Assembly (NCBI GenBank): GCA_963677225.1
Contig: OY781923.1
Location: 1,674,001-1,738,000 of the forward strand
Direction: 5' to 3'
Source of the DNA: SABI01 sp028532915
GTDB taxonomy: Bacteria > Spirochaetota > Spirochaetia > Sphaerochaetales > Sphaerochaetaceae
DNA length: 64,000 nucleotides
The notes under the pieces were generated by a model. That model did not search any database and was not told where the DNA came from. It saw nothing but the letters and a program-made list of their open reading frames with translations. Within the stretch, counting starts at the first letter, position 1, and each line of letters begins with the position of its first letter. The position numbers and the translations under genes are program-made. This document shows positions 17,184-26,110 of this stretch, piece after piece.

Positions 17184-17618
17184 TTACTGTAACAGCAGCA
17201 GGAGGAAAACCAGAGTGAACAGAGCGACCGTTTCAACGATACCGATAACGATGAAGTAGTTCGCCGTTCCTTTATCCGTTTCAGCCAGAGCGTCTGATGC
17301 TGCAGCCGCAGCTTTACCCTGCATCCATGCCGACAATCCGATAGCCAGTCCGCCGAAGATTCCTGCAGCAAGCAGCATAAGCTCATCTTTTCCTGCAGCG
17401 GCAGCAGTGCTGATGAAGTTCATCAACAGAAATCCGTAAATGGTCTGTGTGAGCGGAGCGCCTGAGAACGCAACCAAAAGAAATGGTGCAGGCTTTCCGT
17501 TCGCATACCGTTTTTTCCATCCTCCGACTGCTGCCAATGAGGCTGTTCCTGTTCCGAGTGCCGAACCAGATGCCGAAAGACCTAATGCTGCAGCCATGCC
17601 AATCATTCCAATATTCAT
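17184..17618 (-). CDS. atpK: V-type ATPase subunit K (membrane ring)
   Basis: Proteolipid of the ion-translocating ring; 144 residues in four membrane helices, i.e. two fused hairpins as in Enterococcus NtpK. Start ATG at 17618 has AAGGAG six bases ahead. The ion site is readable: Thr57-Gln58 in PLTQTIYGF of helix 2, Gln100 in WMQGKAAAA of helix 3, and the single carboxylate Glu129 in GIVETVALF of helix 4. In E. hirae NtpK the sodium ligands are Thr64, Gln65, Gln110 and Glu139, so sodium translocation is suggested. Last gene of the operon, followed by a strong terminator. The first hairpin lacks a carboxylate, as usual for duplicated K subunits. Confidence 0.93.
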   Translation of the reverse strand: MNIGMIGMAAALGLSASGSALGTGTASLAAVGGWKKRYANGKPAPFLLVAFSGAPLTQTIYGFLLMNFISTAAAAGKDELMLLAAGIFGGLAIGLSAWMQGKAAAAASDALAETDKGTANYFIVIGIVETVALFTLVFLLLLLQ

Positions 17619-17660
17619 ACCATGCTCCTTATCGTTGTATCTCACAACGTGTGTGATTAT

Positions 17661-19499
17661 CTATTTTACCGTTTCACGAAACGGGTTGTATTGATATCCG
17701 GTCCATTCCATTCCGAGCTGACCGGAAAATTCGAGTAAATTGAGGCGGACCCCGTGAACGACGACTGAAAGCAGCGCCATCACAAGGTTGAGTCCATGTC
17801 CTATCAGCAGTATCAGAATACCGACAGGAATCGCGAATCCGCTCATCATCGATGATGCGATGTTGTTGAACGACTGCGCGATAGCGAGTGACGCCATTCC
17901 TACGGCAAACAGTCTGATGTAACTTATGATATTACTGAAGGTGCTGATCGAATCAAGAAATGTAGTGAAGAGATTCGCCGCACCGCCTGCAAGGCCCTTG
18001 AGGAAGGATATTCCCGGTCCCTGAGCTCCGAACAGAACGACCAGTACAAATCCGACTCCGACCAGAGCCGCTACCGTCTGTACCTGTATCGTCTCGTTGA
18101 TGACTAGCATCAGAACGACGAAATAGAGCGAATCTACCATGATCAGCCAGCCTGCGTCCGCAACTGCAGAAAGATCTTTCTGCCCGATCTTTCTGTGAAT
18201 GTTCATCACACACGCCAGCGAAAGCTGGACCGTTCCTATGATGAAACAGAACTTCATCACTGTATTCTGAGCTGTAGTAGCCTCCATCGAGAACAGTTCA
18301 GGGAATGACGATATGTTCGGGATGACAAGACTCTTCAGAAACGGAACGGAAGTCAGAATTTCCTGTGACCCGAACCACGTTCCCGTGATAGCACCCCAAA
18401 TGATGCTCGTCGTACTGAGCACATACAACAATACTACCGCATTCGTGGCCTTTCTGCTTTTCAGATGCAGTGCAATCGCTCCTAAAAAGAAGATGGCTCC
18501 GTAAGCACCGTCTCCGACGATCATGGCGAAGAATATCGCGAAGAACATGAGAAACCACATCGAAATATCATATTCACGATATCCGGGAACTGTACCGAGG
18601 ATATCGAAGACCGGAGAGATGATCGATACCACTTTGTTGTTTTTTACATAAGTCGGAGGATTCTCATCCTCTTTCGGATCATCAAGTGCATAAGCGAGAT
18701 TATTTTCCTTTGCGAAGGTTCTGAAACTATCGAGAGCAGTCTCGGGAATATATCCGCTGAGCCACGAGACGATCGAATCCGATTCATCCATTGAACTTTG
18801 GACATTCTCGAAGATCTGATCCTGTTCGTTCTTTCCTATATAGTATCTATAGGAATGGACCATCGCGATATTCCCTGCAATTTCCTCATCGATCGTTCTT
18901 ATCCTGTCCTCATCTTCGGTCAGCAGCTTTCTGCATTGCTCAAGTGAACGATCGGGAAAGGAGATACGGGTATTCACGACACTTTCGTCAAGGGTATCAC
19001 CTGTCAGTGCGATATAGGTATCCTTCTTTTCATTGAACAGTCTGAAATAGTTCTGTTCGATATCCTTCAGACTTTTTGTCGCAACTTTATATACCGACAG
19101 TTCGAGAGAATGTCGTTTCAGCAGCTCGAGATCTTCAGGAGAGACCTCTCCGAAAGGTGTGAGAAATTCAATATCTCTTTTCAGTTCATCCATGTGCTGC
19201 AAATGGCTGTTCCTCTGTTCACTAAGCCACACGAGGCGCTCATGAGTAGTAAGAAACTGCTTTTCATCAAGGACTTCACCAGTATTGCCGATCTTTTTCT
19301 TTTGCTCTTTTGCATAAGAAAGGAGGAGATCGTTGATCTTGCGGTAACTTGTCTGAGCGGATGCGAGATCTTCTATCTTCTCGTTCTGGAGTTTTCTCTC
19401 ATCGAGATGTACGACCCCCATCTTTCTAAGCTTCTTTAATGCAGAAGTCTTTTCATGAGTACGCATCACAATGGATATTCGTTTCATCGGTACTATCAT
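17661..19499 (-). CDS. atpI: V-type ATPase subunit I
   Basis: The stator and half-channel subunit (a/NtpI type), 612 residues. The N-terminal 300 residues are soluble with long coiled-coil helices (MRTHEKTSALKKLRKMGVVHL, then charged heptads); the C-terminal half has about seven to eight membrane helices starting at SMWFLMFFAIFFAMIVGDGAYG. Near the end, helices such as IISYIRLFAVGMASLAIAQ carry the buried Arg that faces the ring carboxylate. Start codon ATG forms an ATGA overlap with the atpD stop, with AGGAG five bases ahead. Confidence 0.93.
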   Translation of the reverse strand: MIVPMKRISIVMRTHEKTSALKKLRKMGVVHLDERKLQNEKIEDLASAQTSYRKINDLLLSYAKEQKKKIGNTGEVLDEKQFLTTHERLVWLSEQRNSHLQHMDELKRDIEFLTPFGEVSPEDLELLKRHSLELSVYKVATKSLKDIEQNYFRLFNEKKDTYIALTGDTLDESVVNTRISFPDRSLEQCRKLLTEDEDRIRTIDEEIAGNIAMVHSYRYYIGKNEQDQIFENVQSSMDESDSIVSWLSGYIPETALDSFRTFAKENNLAYALDDPKEDENPPTYVKNNKVVSIISPVFDILGTVPGYREYDISMWFLMFFAIFFAMIVGDGAYGAIFFLGAIALHLKSRKATNAVVLLYVLSTTSIIWGAITGTWFGSQEILTSVPFLKSLVIPNISSFPELFSMEATTAQNTVMKFCFIIGTVQLSLACVMNIHRKIGQKDLSAVADAGWLIMVDSLYFVVLMLVINETIQVQTVAALVGVGFVLVVLFGAQGPGISFLKGLAGGAANLFTTFLDSISTFSNIISYIRLFAVGMASLAIAQSFNNIASSMMSGFAIPVGILILLIGHGLNLVMALLSVVVHGVRLNLLEFSGQLGMEWTGYQYNPFRETVK

Positions 19500-20125
19500 G
19501 CTATCTCCTGATTTGCCTGCTTTACTAATTTACGCTTGGAGATCTTTCCTCTGACTACAGCAGATGTCTGCTGATCTCCCAGATAAATCTGTATCTTCCT
19601 GATATTCTCTTTGGTCTGAGGTATTTTCACTTTCTCAAAGAGGTTGACTCTCTGACTGGTCACTCTCAGCTCCCTTCCAAGCAGTTCGATCTGCTTCTCC
19701 AGTGTAGTGATCATCGCATCGAATCGGGCAATCTCCTTGAGACTGCTGATCCCCCGGTCGACCCACAGCGGATAGACATTGTAATCGTAGGGAATATCTT
19801 TGAAGGTAAGTTCCTTGAAGACCGGGATGGGTACTCCGGCAATGTTCCCCTTATATTTGATCACTCTGTCGACTATGACCAGATGTTCGAGCTTCACCGG
19901 TCTTTCGAACTCTCTGTTCTCGTTGAAGACAGCTACCCAGCTCTGAAGAGATTCCACTACGGCTTTCTGCTGCTGAGCAAGTTCAGCCGCCTCAGCTTCT
20001 ATTCGTCTGATAACCATCTGCAGCTGCTGTTTTTTCAGCTGCAGTGTAGGCAGATACCGCTGAAACTGCTTGAGTTGGTCCTTCTGTTTCTTCTGCTCAT
20101 TTTTCGTGAGCTTGACACTAGCCAT
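19496..20125 (-). CDS. atpD: V-type ATPase subunit D
   Basis: Central rotor shaft of the V1 sector, 209 residues. Two long helices at the N- and C-termini form the antiparallel coiled coil (KLTKNEQKKQKDQLKQFQRY at the start, VNLFEKVKIPQTKENIRKIQ near the end), with a short globular part between. The gene order B, D, I is that of other spirochaete V-ATPase operons. It ends in an ATGA overlap with atpI. The usual partner subunit F is not encoded in this operon. Confidence 0.93.
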   Translation of the reverse strand: MASVKLTKNEQKKQKDQLKQFQRYLPTLQLKKQQLQMVIRRIEAEAAELAQQQKAVVESLQSWVAVFNENREFERPVKLEHLVIVDRVIKYKGNIAGVPIPVFKELTFKDIPYDYNVYPLWVDRGISSLKEIARFDAMITTLEKQIELLGRELRVTSQRVNLFEKVKIPQTKENIRKIQIYLGDQQTSAVVRGKISKRKLVKQANQEIA

Positions 20126-20141
20126 TGTTCACACCTCTCGA

Positions 20142-21437
20142 TTAGTTCTTAGGCCAATATTTGAGTACCAGCTCGGTTCGAAGTCCGGTCTCTTTCGGTT
20201 CGAAACACTGTGCCAGAATAGACCAGCCCAGGTCCAAGGCCTCTTCCAAAGGAATATTCACTGAAAGATCCATCAGTTTCGTTTCGAACAGGTCACCGAA
20301 TTTGAGGAGTTTATCATCCCACTCGGACATCTGGAATCCCATAGATTTTTTCTCGAGTGATTCCTTATATGCGGAATAGAGCTTGATCATACCGTCCATG
20401 AGTGCCCGATGGTCATCTCTCGTGTCTTTGTTGACCTGCTGTTTCAGTCTTGACAGAGAACCGAACGGCTCGATACGGGAATTTTTCAGGTAGTACTGCC
20501 CTTCTGTGATATATCCTGTATTGTCGGGAACCGGGTGGGTAACATCATCTCCCGGCATCGTCGTGACTGCAAGAATCGTTAGAGATCCCGCCCCTTCGAA
20601 GTCTACGGCCTTTTCATATCTTGAAGCGAGAGAACTGTAAAGGTCTCCCGGGTATCCTCTGTTGGAAGGAACCTGTTCCATCGTGATCGCTATCTCTTTC
20701 ATGCTGTCGGCGAAGTTTGTCATATCGGTCAAAAGGACCAGAACCTTCTTGCCGTCGAGGGCGAACCTTTCGGCGACCGCAAGAGAGATATCGGGAACGA
20801 GAAGACATTCAACAGTAGGGTCGGATGCGGTGTGAACGAAGAATATCGTCCTGCTCATCGCGCCCGATTTCTCCAGGGTGTCTTTGAAGAACAGATAGTC
20901 ATCATATTTCAGACCCATACCGCCGAGGATGATCAGGTCTACTTCCGCCTGCATGGCGATCCTGGCGAGGACTTCGTTGTACGGTTCACCGGATACCGAG
21001 AAGATCGGCAGTTTCTGAGATTCGACGAGCGTGTTGAACACATCGATCATCGGGATACCGGTTCTGATCATATTCCTGGGGATGATTCTTTTTGCCGGAT
21101 TGACCGCGGGACCGCCGATTTCGATCATGTTCTCGGTGAGTGCCGGACCGTTATCACGGGGAGCACCGGAGCCGCTGAAGATCCTTCCCATAAGATCATC
21201 GGTATATGAGACTTTCATGGGATATCCCAAAAATCTCACCTTGTCTCCCGTCGAAACACCCCGACCTCCTGCGAATACCTGCAGAGAAACATTCTCTTTA
21301 TCGAGCTTGATCACGTTTGCCAGCGATTCACCGTGACTCGATGATACCACCGCGAGATCGCCGTTTCGGACATTTTCGGCTTTAACTGTGATAACGTTAC
21401 CTGAAATTGAATCAATCTTTGTATATATCTTTTGCAT
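20142..21437 (-). CDS. atpB: V-type ATPase subunit B
   Basis: Non-catalytic nucleotide-site subunit of the A3B3 head; about 431 residues. It shows the family barrel at the N-terminus, GRIFSGSGAPRDNGP, and PIFSVSGEPYNEVLARIAMQ in the place of the P-loop, which in B subunits lacks the GKT lysine. Further on VLLTDMTNFADSMKEI and PSNRGYPGDLYSSLASRYE are hallmarks. The ATG at 21437 (second of two adjacent ATGs) has GGTGG six bases upstream. Eight bases separate it from atpA and 16 from atpD. Confidence 0.95.
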   Translation of the reverse strand: MQKIYTKIDSISGNVITVKAENVRNGDLAVVSSSHGESLANVIKLDKENVSLQVFAGGRGVSTGDKVRFLGYPMKVSYTDDLMGRIFSGSGAPRDNGPALTENMIEIGGPAVNPAKRIIPRNMIRTGIPMIDVFNTLVESQKLPIFSVSGEPYNEVLARIAMQAEVDLIILGGMGLKYDDYLFFKDTLEKSGAMSRTIFFVHTASDPTVECLLVPDISLAVAERFALDGKKVLVLLTDMTNFADSMKEIAITMEQVPSNRGYPGDLYSSLASRYEKAVDFEGAGSLTILAVTTMPGDDVTHPVPDNTGYITEGQYYLKNSRIEPFGSLSRLKQQVNKDTRDDHRALMDGMIKLYSAYKESLEKKSMGFQMSEWDDKLLKFGDLFETKLMDLSVNIPLEEALDLGWSILAQCFEPKETGLRTELVLKYWPKN

Positions 21438-21448
21438 CATGCACCACC

Positions 21449-23215
21449 CTATTTCGAAGAAATTATCTTTTGTGCCCGTTTCTCGTAGGATTCGAACTTC
21501 GTAGCGACGGTTTCCTGTATCTCTTTCTTGTAGATCTCGAACCTTTCGTCATCACGCGGAGTATTATTCCAGTCGATGAACTTCTGTCTGATATCGTTGA
21601 TAAACGAACGGGCGGCTTTCTTGTCTTCCAGATTCAGATTCGAGCCGAGAACAGAGAACAGCAGCTCGAACACGATCTTCTGTCTGTCGATCGGTGCGGC
21701 AAAGTCCACAGGATCGAATGAATTCTGCTGGAGGTAAACGCTGTCGATCAGTTCGCTTTTCAGATAGACGATATAGTCTTCCAGAGATGTTCCTTCTTCA
21801 CCGACGACCTTCATCATCTGAGATACTTCATTTCCTCTGAACAGGATCTCCCTTGCATAGGAGACTTTCCTTTCATCTATCGGACTGGAGTATTTCGTCC
21901 ATGATTCGAGCGGGTGTACAGCGGGATATTTTCTTGCATCACTTCTCTCTCTCGAAAGTCCGTGGAATGCTCCGACGACCTTCAAAGTCGCTTGTGTTAC
22001 AGGTTCCTCGAAGTTACCGCCGGCAGGTGAGACAGTTCCACCGATCGTTACCGATCCTTTCGAACCGTCTTTCAGTGAGACGATACCCGCACGTTCGTAG
22101 AAAGATGCGATGACCGATTCGAGATATGCAGGGAAGGCCTCCTCACCGGGAATCTCTTCGAGACGTCCGCTCATCTCTCTCATCGCCTGTGCCCAACGAC
22201 TCGTGCTGTCCGCAAGAAGAAGGACATCAAGACCCATCTGCCGGTAGTATTCACCTATTGTCACGGCTGTATATACTGATGCCTCACGGGCTGCGACCGG
22301 CATACTGCTCGTGTTACAGATGATGATCGTCCGTTCCATCAGAGTCTTTCCTGTTCTCGGGTCGATCAGTTCGGGGAACTCCTTGAGTGTTTCCACAACC
22401 TCACCGGCTCTCTCCCCGCAGGCTGCGATAATAACGATATCGACATCCGCGTTTCTGCTTGTCATATGCTGAAGAACTGTCTTTCCTGCACCGAAAGGTC
22501 CGGGAATACAGTATGTTCCGCCCTTCGCCACAGGAAGGAACGTATCGATGATCCTTACCTTCGTGATCAGTGGATCGGTTGGTCTCAACCGCTCTTTGTA
22601 CAGGGTGATCGGACGCTTTATCGGCCAGGTGAACACCATCGAGACGCTTTCTTCTTTTCCCTTCCGGTTCTTGAGAACGGCTATCTCGTCTCTTACATTG
22701 TATGTTCCACTTTCTTTTATCGAAACGACTTCCCATTCTTCATCGGCGAAGTTGAACGGAACCATGATCTTGTGTGTGAAGATTCCTTCAGGAACGGTTC
22801 CCAGTGTATCTGCGGGATAAAGGATATCGCCTGGCTTAGCGACAGGTGTGAACTCCCATGAAGCGTCGGGAATCGGTTTGAGGTAGACTCCGCGCTGAAG
22901 GAAGAAGCCGCATTGTATTGCCAATTGCGGAAGAGGATTCTGAAGCCCGTCGTAGATCTGCGTAAGTAATCCCGGCCCCAGCTCAACACTCAGCAACTCA
23001 CCTGAAAACTCAACTGTATCTCCGACTTTCACACCGTTGGTCATCTCGAAGACCTGCATCGATGCGGTATCGCCTGATATCCTGATAACCTCCGATTTGA
23101 GGCGTTGATCATCCAAAAGGATATATCCTACTTCATTTAGTGAGATACTTCCCTCAAAGGCAACACTTACCATGTTACCATTAACTCCGGTGACTCGTCC
23201 TGTGTTAGTACTCAT
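21449..23215 (-). CDS. atpA: V-type ATPase catalytic subunit A
   Basis: Catalytic subunit of the V1 head, 588 residues. The Walker A is GPFGAGKTVLQ (about residue 235), followed by CGERAGEVVETLKEFPEL with the catalytic Glu, and LLADSTSRWAQAMREMSGRL. The non-homologous bulge domain specific to V/A-type A subunits lies ahead of the P-loop (about 120-190), which separates it from F-type beta subunits. It begins 15 bases after the DUF2764 gene. Whether the complex makes or uses ATP cannot be told from sequence. Confidence 0.96.
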   Translation of the reverse strand: MSTNTGRVTGVNGNMVSVAFEGSISLNEVGYILLDDQRLKSEVIRISGDTASMQVFEMTNGVKVGDTVEFSGELLSVELGPGLLTQIYDGLQNPLPQLAIQCGFFLQRGVYLKPIPDASWEFTPVAKPGDILYPADTLGTVPEGIFTHKIMVPFNFADEEWEVVSIKESGTYNVRDEIAVLKNRKGKEESVSMVFTWPIKRPITLYKERLRPTDPLITKVRIIDTFLPVAKGGTYCIPGPFGAGKTVLQHMTSRNADVDIVIIAACGERAGEVVETLKEFPELIDPRTGKTLMERTIIICNTSSMPVAAREASVYTAVTIGEYYRQMGLDVLLLADSTSRWAQAMREMSGRLEEIPGEEAFPAYLESVIASFYERAGIVSLKDGSKGSVTIGGTVSPAGGNFEEPVTQATLKVVGAFHGLSRERSDARKYPAVHPLESWTKYSSPIDERKVSYAREILFRGNEVSQMMKVVGEEGTSLEDYIVYLKSELIDSVYLQQNSFDPVDFAAPIDRQKIVFELLFSVLGSNLNLEDKKAARSFINDIRQKFIDWNNTPRDDERFEIYKKEIQETVATKFESYEKRAQKIISSK

Positions 23216-23230
23216 AACAATTTACTCCGT

Positions 23231-23785
23231 TTATAAGCTCTTTATGCTTGACTGCAGGTTCGTGAATAATCGTTTAAACTCCGCATTTCCCTCAATGGGG
23301 ACAAAAACAGCTTTTCTTTCTAAGATTCTCAATTCAAGGGCATATGCATAGATGGACACTTCATCGTAGGAGTGTCCATCCTTGAGATACTCGATCTCAT
23401 TCCATAACATGTTCATTATCGACTTTTCAGCTTCGAGGGGATTTTCCTGTTCGACCGCCCGTTTCACAGTCGCCAGAACGGTCTGATTGTGAAGCATGGT
23501 GCCGCTTCTCGATTCATCGCCATCAGTGCGTCCCTTGCCTCTGCTGCTTCGTATGCGCTGCAGCTCTTCGGTAAGATCATCGGTGAACGAATTGTACCGG
23601 GTCAAAAAAGGGTGATCGACGCTTCCTGTATAGCGTGCATTCTTATCGATCGACATCAGGACATCCATATCCTCAACGCTCACGAAATTCCTGCAGGAAT
23701 CAAGGAACTGCGTGTAGGTAATGGGAACATCAGCATCCATGGTGAGCATCGGCAATGATGAAAGAACGTAAAAATAGGCTGACAC
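23231..23785 (-). CDS. DUF2764-like protein of the V-ATPase operon
   Basis: 184 residues, acidic, with no membrane segment. It begins SAYFYVLSSLPMLTMDADVP and is largely helical; it resembles the DUF2764 family that occurs between atpE and atpA in spirochaete V-ATPase operons. GTG start at 23785 with GAGG upstream. Function is not established. Its position and the absence of an atpC gene make it a candidate structural substitute for subunit C, the socket joining the rotor shaft to the ring, but I see no sequence motif that proves this. Confidence 0.75.
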   Translation of the reverse strand: MSAYFYVLSSLPMLTMDADVPITYTQFLDSCRNFVSVEDMDVLMSIDKNARYTGSVDHPFLTRYNSFTDDLTEELQRIRSSRGKGRTDGDESRSGTMLHNQTVLATVKRAVEQENPLEAEKSIMNMLWNEIEYLKDGHSYDEVSIYAYALELRILERKAVFVPIEGNAEFKRLFTNLQSSIKSL

Positions 23786-23794
23786 TTACCTACC

Positions 23795-24394
23795 TCACTC
23801 TTCGCTCAGTATCTGAGATATCGCTGTGTTCAAAAACGGCTTGAGCAGAGAACTGATCTCCTCGTCACTGAAATCATAGTAGCTTGAACCGCTTTTGTCG
23901 GTAAGACGGAATCCGACATCTACCTGTGGAACCGCTTTGATAGTCAAACCGGCCTTAAGCTCTTTCTCAAGGTCTCCCCTCAGACTCTCCTCGAGTGAGG
24001 CGATCTGATCAGGATTTACTTCGAGAACCGTCTGTGCAGGATCTTCCAATCCTCCTTTCACGACCTGAACGATCAGTGAGACCAGCTGCTTATCAGTAAT
24101 ACCTGTTTTGACTTTTTTTGTCAGAAGACGGTCCATATGATCATAGATGCTTTTCTTCAGAGAGAGAATGACATCTCTGGACGCCTGTTTGACAGCTTCT
24201 TTCCCGCTGCTTTCCATAACACTCACTTCTTTCTGAGCCTTCTCTATGATAGATGCCGCTTCTTTTTCGCTCTGGGCGATAATCTGTTCGGCTTTCTTCT
24301 GAGCAGCGTCTATGATCTGTGCACTTTTCTTCTCAGCTTCATTAATTCCATCACGTTTGATTGACTCAACGAGGTCTTGAATCTGTTGTTCCAT
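23795..24394 (-). CDS. atpE: V-type ATPase subunit E
   Basis: Peripheral stalk subunit, 199 residues from the ATG at 24394. The N-terminal 100 residues are a long charged helix with alanine-rich heptads (EAEKKSAQIIDAAQKKAEQI), and the C-terminal half is a mixed alpha/beta domain that binds the A/B head. The reading frame remains open upstream to 24520, but that extension crosses the promoter and the real start has GGTGGAG ahead of it. First gene of the operon. The stalk partner G/H is not encoded nearby. Confidence 0.9.
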   Translation of the reverse strand: MEQQIQDLVESIKRDGINEAEKKSAQIIDAAQKKAEQIIAQSEKEAASIIEKAQKEVSVMESSGKEAVKQASRDVILSLKKSIYDHMDRLLTKKVKTGITDKQLVSLIVQVVKGGLEDPAQTVLEVNPDQIASLEESLRGDLEKELKAGLTIKAVPQVDVGFRLTDKSGSSYYDFSDEEISSLLKPFLNTAISQILSEE

Positions 24395-24424
24395 TGTGTA
24401 TCTCCACCTTTTGAATTGTTCACT

Positions 24425-24453
24425 ATAATAATTGTTTAAAACTGTTATTGCAA
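24425..24453 (-). promoter_or_regulatory. Promoter of the V-ATPase operon
   Basis: Minus strand TTGCAA (24453-24448), 17-base spacer, TATTAT (24430-24425). It would give a leader of about 25 bases before atpE. The 240-base divergent region is AT-rich upstream of it. Confidence 0.6.
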
Positions 24454-24636
24454 CTGTGTCAATGGGGGGGAATGTCAAAAAAAACGGTAAACAAACCTTT
24501 ATTTTTACTACAAACATCAACCTATTGAGCCTATGAGCTGATTTTCAACCGATAAAAATTTATTTTATTTTTTTTGTTGCAAATATCACTTAAAACCCGC
24601 CTTTTTTGCTGTTTAATTACACAAGCGAGGTGTGTA

Positions 24637-25254
24637 ATGAATAAAAAAAAGAACGGAAGAAAACTCATCAGAGTGATCAGTTTCACCCTGTCAGTCTTTC
24701 TCATAATCGATCGGAAAATGATCGTGGTTCTGGCACTTTATCTGATCTCGGTCGCATTGACGCCCATCTTCGGAAGGTTTTATTGTTCTTATTTGTGTGT
24801 CATGGACTGCGCTCTGAATACAAAGATTTCCCAAAAGAAGAGAGTAGAAACGATTTCCGATAGACTGACTTTCTATCTTCCCTTCCTTTCGCTTGCAGTC
24901 TCTGCGGCATTGATGATCCTCTTCAAGAAGACATTTCATAGACAGCTGCCGATACTGCTGATTCTTCTTGTCCTATCATTCGTATACGGATTGGCAGGAC
25001 AGGCAACCCACTGGCACAATTACATCTGTCCCTTTTCACCCCTTCTGAGAACAGCTAGTCATTCACCGGTATACAGTTATAGAGTTGATGAAAAGAAATG
25101 CCTATCATGCACCCTCTGTGCCGGAGTCTGCTCTGTCAACGCGGTCGTGATTGATGAGAAAAGCAGAAAGGCGGCGATAAAAACGAGTCTGTGTCATCAG
25201 TGCGGTGAATGTGCATCGGCATGTCCTGCCGATGCAATTGTTTACGGAAAATGA
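24637..25254 (+). CDS. Membrane-bound 4Fe-4S ferredoxin-like protein (NapH/CcoG-type)
   Basis: 205 residues. Basic N-terminus (MNKKKNGRKLIR), about four membrane helices between residues 12 and 135, cytoplasmic-side GRFYCSYLCVMDC after helix 2 and HWHNYICPF after helix 4, as in NapH/NosR/CcoG-like proteins, then two 4Fe-4S motifs CLSCTLCAGVC (about 152) and CHQCGECASACPADAI (about 185). It probably passes electrons at the membrane, but donor and acceptor are unknown. Divergent from the V-ATPase operon and convergent with udp, so it is a single-gene unit. The start has GAGG seven bases ahead inside the loop of a small inverted repeat (24617-24637). Confidence 0.75.
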   Translation: MNKKKNGRKLIRVISFTLSVFLIIDRKMIVVLALYLISVALTPIFGRFYCSYLCVMDCALNTKISQKKRVETISDRLTFYLPFLSLAVSAALMILFKKTFHRQLPILLILLVLSFVYGLAGQATHWHNYICPFSPLLRTASHSPVYSYRVDEKKCLSCTLCAGVCSVNAVVIDEKSRKAAIKTSLCHQCGECASACPADAIVYGK

Positions 25255-25261
25255 TGATATT

Positions 25262-26050
25262 TCAGATCCTTCCGTTTTCTCTATCGGTTCTTATGAGATT
25301 GCGCAGCCCCTGTATGACCACTTCGATGCCAACTTCAGTGTCATGAAGGATAGGATTGTCCATTCCCAGAGCTTCTCTCTCCTGGTTTCCTACAACGAAG
25401 AATTCGCTTCCGCATCGGACACCGAGATATGATGCCACGACGAACAGAGCCGCCGACTCCATTTCGCTGGCAAGGGTGTTGAGCCGTTTCCATGCTTCCC
25501 ATTTGTTCTGAAGTTCATAACTTACAGGTTTTGTCTCGGGTGAATGCTGACCGTAGAAAGAATCTTTACACTGTACGATTCCGACATGATATCTCTTTTT
25601 GAGCTGCACTGCGGCCTGCTGCAGCGCCTGCACTATCTCGAAATCTGCGACAGCCGGAAATTCGATCGGAGCATATTCTCTGCTCGTTCCTTCGTTACGT
25701 ATAGCGCCTGTTGCAATTACAACATCTCCGCCCATCACAGGAAGAGCGATACCACCGCAGGTTCCCATCCTGATAAAGGTGTCGGCACCGCAGTTATGCA
25801 GCTCTTCCATCGCGATCGAGGCGGACGGGCCGCCTATACCGGTACTTGTCACGCTTACTTTCTCACCTTCAAGATAGCCCGAGTAGGTTACATACTCTCT
25901 TGAATCGGCAACGAATTCGGGATCATCAAAATATGAAGCGATCTTCTTGCACCGTTTGGGATCTCCCGGAAGAATCACATATCTGCCCACATCTCCTTTT
26001 TTCAGATGAATATGATACTGTACTCCTGTTCCGTTCATGTAGTCTGTCAT
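25262..26050 (-). CDS. udp: Uridine phosphorylase
   Basis: Nucleoside phosphorylase of pyrimidine salvage: uridine plus phosphate gives uracil and ribose 1-phosphate. 262 residues from the ATG at 26050, with GGAG ahead. Family landmarks: LPGDPKRCKKIASYFDD, the phosphate loop IRMGTCGGIA, and the ribose site ASEMESAALFVVASYLG (catalytic-loop Glu-Met-Glu). NP-I family members are alike, so purine nucleoside phosphorylase remains possible, but the QCKDSFYGQHSPE segment (uracil-binding Gln and substrate loop) favours uridine. Convergent to the ferredoxin-like gene, 8 bases apart. Confidence 0.82.
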   Translation of the reverse strand: MTDYMNGTGVQYHIHLKKGDVGRYVILPGDPKRCKKIASYFDDPEFVADSREYVTYSGYLEGEKVSVTSTGIGGPSASIAMEELHNCGADTFIRMGTCGGIALPVMGGDVVIATGAIRNEGTSREYAPIEFPAVADFEIVQALQQAAVQLKKRYHVGIVQCKDSFYGQHSPETKPVSYELQNKWEAWKRLNTLASEMESAALFVVASYLGVRCGSEFFVVGNQEREALGMDNPILHDTEVGIEVVIQGLRNLIRTDRENGRI

Positions 26051-26076
26051 AATCTCTCCTTCTCTTGCCAAGGATG

Positions 26077-26101
26077 AAAAAATAACACCCCGGAGGCGGT
26101 G
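26077..26101 (-). terminator. Probable intrinsic terminator after mutS2
   Basis: Minus strand CACC...GGTG stem with GC-rich interior (26101-26086), followed by TTATTTTTT. It separates mutS2 from udp, which is on the same strand 60 bases on. Confidence 0.5.
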
Positions 26102-26110
26102 CAGTCAAGG

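Noticed and set aside
24395..24520. N-terminal extension of atpE by 42 residues
   Set aside because: The stretch contains the operon promoter and no ribosome site; the ATG at 24394 gives a normal E subunit.
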